Assembly (NCBI RefSeq): GCF_030272615.1
Contig: NC_081408.1
Span: forward strand, 304,023,450 to 304,087,449
Direction of reading: 5' to 3'
From: Cryptomeria japonica
Taxonomy: Eukaryota; Streptophyta; Pinopsida; Cupressales; Cupressaceae
Length of the DNA stretch: 64,000 nucleotides
Shown piece by piece: positions 56,014 to 64,000 of the stretch (positions are counted from its first letter, which is position 1; each line of letters opens with the position of its first letter). The notes below the pieces were generated by a model. It did no database searches, was not told where the DNA came from, and saw only the letters and a program-made list of their open reading frames with translations. Position numbers and translations under genes: made by a program.

Positions 56014-57090
56014 CTAAATCATTTCTTCAATAATCTCTAGAGAGTAATCCTTGTACATTTTATGTTCTAATTCTTGTTTGATGATTGGTATACTTTTCAA
56101 CTCTAACTTCTCATTTGATAAGGTACCATGAAGACTCAAAATATTCTTCAACATGTGATAATAAAGCTCAATTAATGAAAATGATTTGTTTAATAATATT
56201 ATCCTTCGCCTTAGTATACTCTCATACAAAACTTTTAGTTACTCTTATCCATTCCACTATGGTAGATCTCTATCTGCATCTTCTTCCAAAGCTATCTTTT
56301 TAGGTATAATAATTTTAAATTAGTATTCTTTAGTAGAAGGAGAGTAGGGAGATAATCATCCCATAAGAGGATTGATTCTTCAATATTATGTTCTTTCCCT
56401 CAATTCAAGAGGTCATTAAATATAGTTAATTTTCCTAGAAAGTAATCAAAATCTATCAAAACTTGATGAATAAAATTTTCCCTAATATTTTTAATTTCAG
56501 CTCCCCAACCTAGAGATGAAGTAACAAAAGAATCTCCAACTAACCCTAAGCTTGATATTACTTGTGTCAAAGAAGTTTAGGTGTTGGTGGATGGAGATGT
56601 TAAACCAAATCTACCTAAGAGAAATTTGATATATTTCCTTAATTCTGCATTTTGTGCCTTCAACTCTTCTTTAGTCTCATCCTCTTTGTCCATCCTCCAA
56701 AAGATTTTATCTAGAAGTTGTCTAAGAGAATGCCTTTGTCCTTCTTTATTCAGCTCTCCCAAAGCTAAGTCTTAGATTTGGTAATCTTCAAACCTCATCT
56801 CACTTTCTAATGTATTCACTAAAGGGACAAAAAATTTGGCCTTTTGGTGCCTAGATTCATCAATAACAGCTGCATAGATTTAGTGATCTACTCTGAAAAG
56901 TAATATTTTGATTGAATTTGTTTTTGATGAACAAAAGAGTAATTTTCGGCAAAGTTGACAACTGATAAAATTGTTCCAAGTGGGAAAGTGTCTCTAAGTG
57001 TTTGGAACTGTTGTGCTTACCACTTAGCAAAAAAAAGCATGACTTATATAGGGTTGAATCAATTTGTGAAAATTTTGCATAAAGGTTCAA
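56014..57090 (-). pseudogene. Decayed helical/coiled-coil coding region, unidentified
   Basis: Reading - strand, open pieces carry plausible protein composition. MRFEDYQI, stop, DLALGELNKEGQRHSLRQLL, KIFWRMDKEDETKEELKAQN and ELRKYIKFLLGRFGL lie at about 56800-56577; ESILLWDDYLPTLLLLK follows near 56380; YESILRRRIILL and LIELYYHMLKNILSLHG lie at 56229-56014. It is Leu/Glu/Lys-rich with coiled-coil character. I do not recognise a family. It might be part of the transposase-like gene upstream (57087-58583) or of an old retroelement accessory ORF. Confidence 0.3.
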
Positions 57091-58583
57091 ATAGGTATCT
57101 CCTCTTCAACATATCCTAACATTTTGGATTCTTTCCCGAATTTTGTTACAGACTTAATGTATTTGTAACTCCTACATTCTACCATCCTTTCCATGTTGGT
57201 ATCTTCATTTCTCAAAGGTAATTTAGCCAAACTACCACAAGTTTCATATTTTTCATTTATGCAATGTATTTGACCTATTGCATTATCATCTGATTTGTCA
57301 CATAAAATTGATGCTATAAACCGACTTGGCCATTTAGGTGGAATGTTTTCAAAACCAACACTTTCTTCTATCATCTTTCGAAATGCTTGATAATATAGAT
57401 CAAATCCAATACGATAACAAAAACAAAAGTTTCAAAAGATTTGTTTATCTTCACATAATATGGCTTTAATATTTCAAACATTGTTTGTCCAATCTTTATG
57501 TTTGGATTTGAAATACACAATGAAAAAACAATTCATGTTGCTTGGTGTCCAGCCAATGTTTTGTATGTAGCACATATTCATTAGGCCCAACCCTATGTTT
57601 GATCACATCTCTAATATTTAATGAAGGGCGTGTATAATCATTCCAAAATGTAGTGACCAAGTTCCTAACTCCATCTTCAATCCTATCAGAATGAGGAGCT
57701 CTACACATTATTGCCCAATTTCCTTCCAATGTACTATCATCTAAATTCTTTGTCTTTTTCACATAACGCAATATTGTCTTCCTACTATATCCAATCTTAG
57801 ATGAAACTGAGGAGATTTATCTTTTTTGTGACACATTTTTATTTGCAATAGATGTCAATATCACTCTTCTTGAAATGGCCTTATCCATAGATCTAAGACT
57901 GTTTCCCAATTCAACCCAAACCACCCTTAAGACTTTCAACAATGTAGGTAGGAAAATTTCCTCTTCTTCAATGTACTATCTACACCCAACAATTTTAATG
58001 TCTCTTTTAACTCATTATTAAAAAGTTGAATTGATAATAGTTGGGCTTTTTCAAATGTATCAAGATTCTCAAAATAAGCAAGTATTTTCTTTGAGTTTTT
58101 ATTCAATGTCCTCCTATTAGTATGTGTAGGTTGTTCATCATAATATCTCAATTTCTCCACATCCATTTCTATTAAATAATCTAAGCTTCTGTAATTAATT
58201 TTTCTCTTTATAGATTGAGCTAGACCCATATTCTCATTCATGCCAGTTGTAGGAGGCAATATTGACCCTTATCCAACTTTGATTGCTTGAAATTGTGTTT
58301 CCCCTTGTTCAATATTTTCTTGAGCTTCATCGTGTTGAGCTTGAGATGACCCTTTTTCAACTTTGGTAGGTTGAACTTCAACTTGTTCTAGTGTTTGACC
58401 TACATAAAGAGAGTATTAGAGAAATAGATAGAGGGACTAACTATATTTTATCACCCAAATTTTAAGAAGATTAAAAGGAGCTCAAGATAGAGAGAGAAGT
58501 AAAGATGTGCATACATTTTTGAACTTGGGTTGACCCTTCTCCAACTTCTATAGGAGGAGCATCCACTTGATCTTGTGTTTGAC
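57087..58583 (-). pseudogene. Spliced, transposase-like gene remnant
   Basis: A predicted exon (58583-58516) and a 116-bp intron (58515-58400; GT...AG with pyrimidine-rich end) precede a long exon. It gives QVEVQPTKVEKGSSQAQHDE, then RKINYRSLDYLIEMDVEKLR and FEKAQLLSIQLFNNELKETL (to 57936). After a frameshift: LEGNWAIMCRAPHSDRIEDG, LVTTFWNDYTRPSLNIRDVI, VLHTKHWLDTKQHELFF, IKIGQTMFEILKPYYVKINK, a Cys-rich CFCYRIGFDLYYQAFRKM, and SILCDKSDD with IHCINEKYETCG. This order (K.R..., F..LKP.YV, C.C.Y, then spaced Cys) is one I know from unnamed eukaryotic transposase-like proteins; the superfamily is not certain. A catalytic domain is not visible. Confidence 0.45.
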
Positions 58584-58641
58584 TTGTAAGGAGAGTATGA
58601 GAGAGAGAGAGAGAGAGTCTTAAGGGGAGTCTATCGAAAGT

Positions 58642-58880
58642 TTAATTATGAAGTATTTTTGACAGTTTGAGGTTTTTTTTTGTGAACTGTGAAGACCCAC
58701 TTTTGTTGTTGTCGAGAGGCAGTAGATAGGGGCCTCTAGGACTAGAAGGATAACCCAATAACCATCTCCTCAGAAGGCTATAAGTAGCACATGCAAAGTT
58801 GAGGATTTCTGCCTCTCCTCCAAGGAGCTGAATGGTGAGTGTCTTGGGGGGTAAACCTTCTATCCCCTTGTACTGAAGCT
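58642..58880 (-). pseudogene. Short open reading segment of unknown origin
   Basis: The - strand gives a clean open stretch: LQYKGIEGLPPKTLTIQLLG, then GEAEILNFACATYSLLRRWL, then YPSSPRGPYLLPLDNNKSGS. It ends in an A-rich run on the coding side. It lies between the spliced pseudogene and the Copia-D LTR, so it might be an upstream exon cut by the LTR, or an unrelated gene fragment. A (GA)n run at 58602-58618 separates it from the gene to the left. Confidence 0.3.
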
Positions 58881-60001
<1,121 letters not shown>

Positions 60002-60025
60002 TCTTGAAAAAAAGTGAATCAAGTT

Positions 60026-63000
60026 TCAGATATTAGCAATCCTTAGAAAAATTGCACTAAAATTCCTCTTTAACTGAGATAAAGCATGCTCCCATGTCTC
60101 TAGAAAATTCTCAGTGAACTCAAGTGTAGACATGAACTGAGTATGAAATTCCTCCATGGAATCCAGTGAATAGGTTTTTGGGGCAGCTAAAATAGCTTCT
60201 ACATTAGTGTATGCTCTTTCTATGATGTCCACTTGTGTTGTGAGTTGACTCTTCAATTCCTTTAGGGACCAAAGTCTCTTGGCTTTCTCAAGATCATACG
60301 AGTCTAACCTATTGTGCAAATCATCCACAGATTTTCTAAAAGCAAAAATAGAGTCTTGAAGTGGAACATATGTGTTGCATATCTTTTCTAACTCTTGCTT
60401 AGTCTCAGTATGCTTGTTGTTGATATCAGCAAAAAAATGATATATTAGAAGTAGCGGCAAGATATTTTCCACCTGCTTCAATAGCTTGCCTTAATAAATC
60501 TTTATTGAGTGATAGAGCCAGTTTCCCATTATCAATTTCCTTCATGATCTTCTCTCCACACTTTTTCCTATAACCCTTTTCTGCATATGTATGTGTTGCT
60601 TCTTCAAGTGATGTAATTTGGTCAGATGCATCAGTGACTAATTGACCAAGTTCGCTGATAGGCATAGATATATGTCTTGTAGTAGTTTTTGGCAGCAGAT
60701 TTGTTAGAATGCCTACTACTTTCTGATTTTTTTCTGCTTCAATCCTTTGTTCCTTAAGTTTCTTTTTATGTGCTCTAGATTTCATGATATTCACAATCTT
60801 CATCATTTCAGATGTGCTCATGTTGTCAACCTTGATAGGCCCAGAAATACCTAATGAGTCATCTTCATCTTCATCAATCTGTTGTAAGACTAATGATTTT
60901 TTCGGTTTAGAAGATGTTACCTTAATGATTTCTTTCTCTTGATTTTTCTCTATTTCCAATTCAGAGATCTGTGTAGCAACTTTTTCAATAGATTCTTTCT
61001 GAACATTCTGTGAAACTGGTGGGGATTGGGGTTTCTCTATTTGAACCTTTGTAGGAGAAATATCCACTGTTGGTTGAGTAGTCAGTTTCTTAACTAAAGT
61101 AATCTATAAATCAGTGATTGCAGGTGGCTCCATATCTGGTGCAATAATGTCTTCAGATAGATCAATTGTATCTTTAACATCATCAACATCATGAACAATA
61201 GTATCATCCTCCTATTCGTCAAGTTGCACAACTTTATCCAATTTAGGTAAATTTTCATCATTTTGCTCATCCTATGAAGCACGTATGAGCTCTTCCATCC
61301 ATTGGATGTGACAAGCTATTTGATAAGTTTTAGTCTCAATAATTTGCCTCTTTCCATTAAGTAACTTCAATCTTCATGCTTTAAAACCAAACTGAGTACT
61401 GTACTATTCAACTAAAGCACTTATCTCATCCTTAGACAATTTAGGAAAATAGTGTACAAATATTTCATCTATAATGTCTTTTTCCAACTTAACAACTTCT
61501 TCCCATTTATTTAAAAGAATAGAATACAAAGAATTTGAGATATCCTTTTCAATATCATGAGGTAATCTACTATAATGGCACAAATGATTGATTACCTATT
61601 GAATGATTTGCTCTTTTTCATTCTCAGTGAAAGAATCAAAATATTCTTTGACATTTTCAAATCTTTTCCTCCCTAATGTCTTCATTGTCCTTTCAAATGC
61701 AATCTCGGGTTTGTAGGTTGAAATATCAATAGGCATAGTTGCCTTTGGCACATTTTTCTTAACTATTCTACCTGCTTCTCTCAACTTCTTAGGTTCTTCT
61801 TCAGTGTCGGTTCCTTCATATTTTTCTTGAAGAATTAACTTCCAACCTCTTTTCTTTGTCTCCTTTTTCATATACACCTTAGGTTCTAGTTCCTTCTTGG
61901 CTTTGACACTTCATGTCATTCTAGTACTTTTCATCACCAGAGGTGCATCCTCAGCTTTCTTCTTCTTTCCTTTACCACTTGGGGTCGGAGCAACACTAGC
62001 TTCAGCTAGTTTAGTCTTATCCTTAACTGAACTCCATTTTACCCTCTTCTTATCTATTGGAGATGCCAATAGGTTATTGGCATAGCCAACCAATAAGTCA
62101 TAGTTGACCTCATAATTCATATCCTCCATTTCTTCCTCTCTAGGAACAATTGCTTCCATTAAGAAAAAATCAGTGGTAACTGTAAAAACAATGTCTTTAG
62201 CAAAATGTCTTACGACATCCTCAGGCAATATTACTCTCATGCTCATCTTCTTCTTAAATTCATTAAAGTATTTGTTCATAGAGATAGAGAAAGTATTATT
62301 CATAGCCTTGATGTTGTTCTTGATCTAGGTGGATATCGGTAGATCCTTAGACCATTCAAGATCACCAATTCCTGGTAGGAAATTTTGAAAATAAAAGAAT
62401 AGACCAATCAATAACTGTCCATATTTAAACTTTAGGTAGTTTTCCTTCTTGATAGATTTTAGATTTTAAAATAATTGGCTCCTCATGGCCCCACAAAGGT
62501 CATAATCTGCATTTTTAGATATCATTCTGTAAGCAGTATGTACTGTTGTTGATGGAACACTATTCATTCTGGTAGAGTAGAATACCCGGTAGCCTATAAC
62601 CATAGCTACCAATTTCACTACAAGGTCTCTGATATTATTAACAGAGAAGGCACAACCTTCAGATGTTGAACTAGTTAGGGTATTTACTATATCTTTTAGA
62701 ATGTGCCTCAACTAAGGTACTTCACCGGTTGAGTAAAAACCAGTTACAGCCTAAATGGCTTCCTTGGTTATTGTACGAGTCCTCTCTAAGTACATGTTCT
62801 CCCCATGAACCCAACTCAAGATCATTCGGATGTGCTCTTCTTCAAAATATTCAAGAAAGTAAGTTGTGTTATGAAACCTTTCTCAAAAACCCTAATATAC
62901 TTATTTGAATTTTCTCGTTCTCATCACAAAGTGATTTCAACTGAGTATATATTGATAATGATCCTAAGTCCTCAATTTTGCAGTCAATATAACTGGACAA

Positions 63001-63132
63001 ATCTCCCTTGACTACGAAACCACTAGGAACTTGTGACAAAGCATTATAAGGCACAATCTTTTCTACTTTAACAACTTCCATAGGTTTAGACGTGATCATT
63101 AATTTCCCTACTGACTTTGAAGAGGATGCCAT
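60026..63132 (-). pseudogene. Copia-D accessory ORF (gag-to-LTR), broken
   Basis: Starts MASSSKSVGKLMITSKPMEV (63132). A frameshift near 62870 leads to AVTGFYSTGEVP, RHILKDIVNTLTSSTSEG, LVVKLVAMVIGYRVFYSTRM, TVHTAYRMISKNADYDLCGA and NTFSISMNKYFNEFKKKMSM. The middle is Lys-rich (SGKGKKKKAED) and then acidic low-complexity; a long coiled-coil segment follows (IMKSRAHKKKLKEQRIEAEK). After a second frameshift near 60450 comes LEKICNTYVPLQDSIFAFRK and the end ENFLETWEHALSQLKRNFSA. Roughly eight stops interrupt it. No signal peptide or membrane segment, so not an obvious envelope. Related at its C-terminus to Copia-B and, in its N-terminal helical part, apparently to LINE-2 ORF3. Confidence 0.55.
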
Positions 63133-63600
63133 TCCAGATAAACTAGATTTCATAGTGAGAATTTCAAGAAATACCTTACTTTGCACACGTTGCCTCGATT
63201 ACCGGTTGAATACCCAAGTGCACACCAGTTCTATCTTCTCCAACCTTCAAATCAACTTGAACACACAAATCTTAATGCAAATTCAACTGAAATCAGATAA
63301 CAATCTCTTCTAAGCTCTGCAAATGCTCAAAAATATTTTCACGAACGCATTAGGGTAAAAAAAACAAAGTGAAAACTCGCTTTTATTCTTTTAACCAACT
63401 ATAATAAATGCTCTCCCGTTAGGGTTACAAACCCTAATTACACCGCTCAAGGAAAAACTGATTGATAACTAAATGACGAAATGTTATCAAAATTTTGTGC
63501 TTTCAAATTATTCTACCACATATTCACTTTAAGGGGTCTGGTGGTGGATTTACTATTATGCTCCCCTTAGCCATATTAAAAGGCTTAATTCACCAGTGTA
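63133..63600 (-). other. Spacer between gag and accessory ORF, with PPT-like sequence
   Basis: No coding motif. On the - strand ATGGCTAAGGGGAGCATAAT (about 63557-63576) resembles an internal polypurine tract of the kind seen before extra ORFs in SIRE-like copia elements. The rest is AT-rich with many stops. Confidence 0.4.
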
Positions 63601-64000
63601 GGATTCTCTTCACTGGGTGAAGGAATAATTTATTCTCCAGGTGAATCATCACTCTTCTTCTTCCAACTTCGATTCATTTCTTCTCTTGTTTCTTCAATAT
63701 TGACCTTCTTCTTACCTTTCTGATCTTTAGAAGGATTGACTGGCTTGTTCTTCTTGGATCTGCAAAAATTTTCCATATGTCTTGGTTTATGACAATGATA
63801 GCAAGCCATACCAGCTGATCTTCAGGGTCTTGCACTACATAGCCAAATGACCAAAGTTGTTACAGATAGTGCATATGAAATTTGTTACCTTTTCCATCTC
63901 AAATGGACTAAACCGATTGTTGTAGGGTCTTTGTCAGTGCATGTTTCCCCGGTTATCATAATTTCTCATACAGTTGCTATTTGGTCTCAAATGCATGTGA
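63601..64000 (-). pseudogene. Copia-D gag C-terminus with two zinc knuckles
   Basis: Reading from the window edge: an Asn/Arg-rich linker (PYNNRFSPFEMEKVTN), knuckle 1 CTICNNFGHLAM-stop-C (about 63873-63832), a frameshift, knuckle 2 CYHCHKPRHMENFC (about 63812-63771), then the basic tail KKNKPVNPSKDQKGKKKVNI and EETREEMNRSWKKKSDD, ending PGE with a stop near 63630. Both knuckles keep the C-x2-C-x4-H-x4-C spacing. The stop in knuckle 1 replaces an x position, not a ligand. Gag packages element RNA. The N-terminal part lies outside the window. Confidence 0.7.

Noticed and set aside
60026-63132. Envelope-like protein in Copia-D
   Set aside because: Position fits the env-like ORF of SIRE-type elements, but I see no signal peptide or transmembrane helix and extensive coiled coil, so I left it as an accessory ORF.

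Overview
The window is plant nuclear DNA made almost entirely of retrotransposons. I found no host gene I could name, no rRNA or tRNA gene, and nothing prokaryotic. The evidence is Ty1/copia and Ty3/gypsy gag-pol remains, an integrase with a chromodomain, L1-type LINEs with a C-terminal RNase H, primer sites for plant initiator-Met and Lys tRNAs, and a plant mobile domain (PMD). The high density of old, multiply broken elements suggests a large repeat-rich genome. A gymnosperm is my guess, from the look of the elements only.

Layout, left to right: (1) 1-3803, a + strand Ty3/gypsy element with an internal deletion (gag-protease joined to an integrase tail), GC-rich repeats, a polypurine tract (PPT) and its 3' LTR. 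(2) 3804-8619, Copia-A on the - strand, cut inside reverse transcriptase (RT). (3) 8620-9217, a sliver of another gypsy gag. (4) 9218-11461, Copia-B (-): LTR, two PPTs and a coiled-coil accessory ORF. (5) 11462-14397, Copia-C (+), cut by (6) 14398-17694, a chromovirus (-), cut by (7) 17695-30740, element E1, about 13 kb, with no visible pol and an antisense PMD gene. (8) 30741-34225, a LINE fragment (+), directly abutting E1. (9) an AT-rich tandem repeat split by (10) 35174-42960, a near full-length LINE (-) with a 13-bp target duplication and an extra ORF beyond RNase H. (11) 44070-54696, element E2, a relative of E1 with intact LTRs and a 5-bp target duplication (ATATA). (12) 56014-58583, decayed - strand genes, one apparently spliced and transposase-like. 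(13) 58881-64000, Copia-D (-): LTR, large accessory ORF and the end of gag with two zinc knuckles.

Most interesting: E1 and E2 are two members of one LTR-element family. They share the PPT, a hairpin before the PPT, leader blocks, a structured block and a Pro/Ser/Asp-rich ORF, and neither shows pol; E1 additionally carries an antisense PMD gene. A second theme is one accessory domain that seems to occur both in the LINE's extra ORF and in the Copia-D accessory ORF. Every coding region is broken by stops or frameshifts, so all are reported as pseudogenes. The left half is a one-sided nest: the reciprocal halves of the interrupted elements do not reappear on the right, and E1 has different flanks with no target duplication, which points to recombination or a chimeric join.
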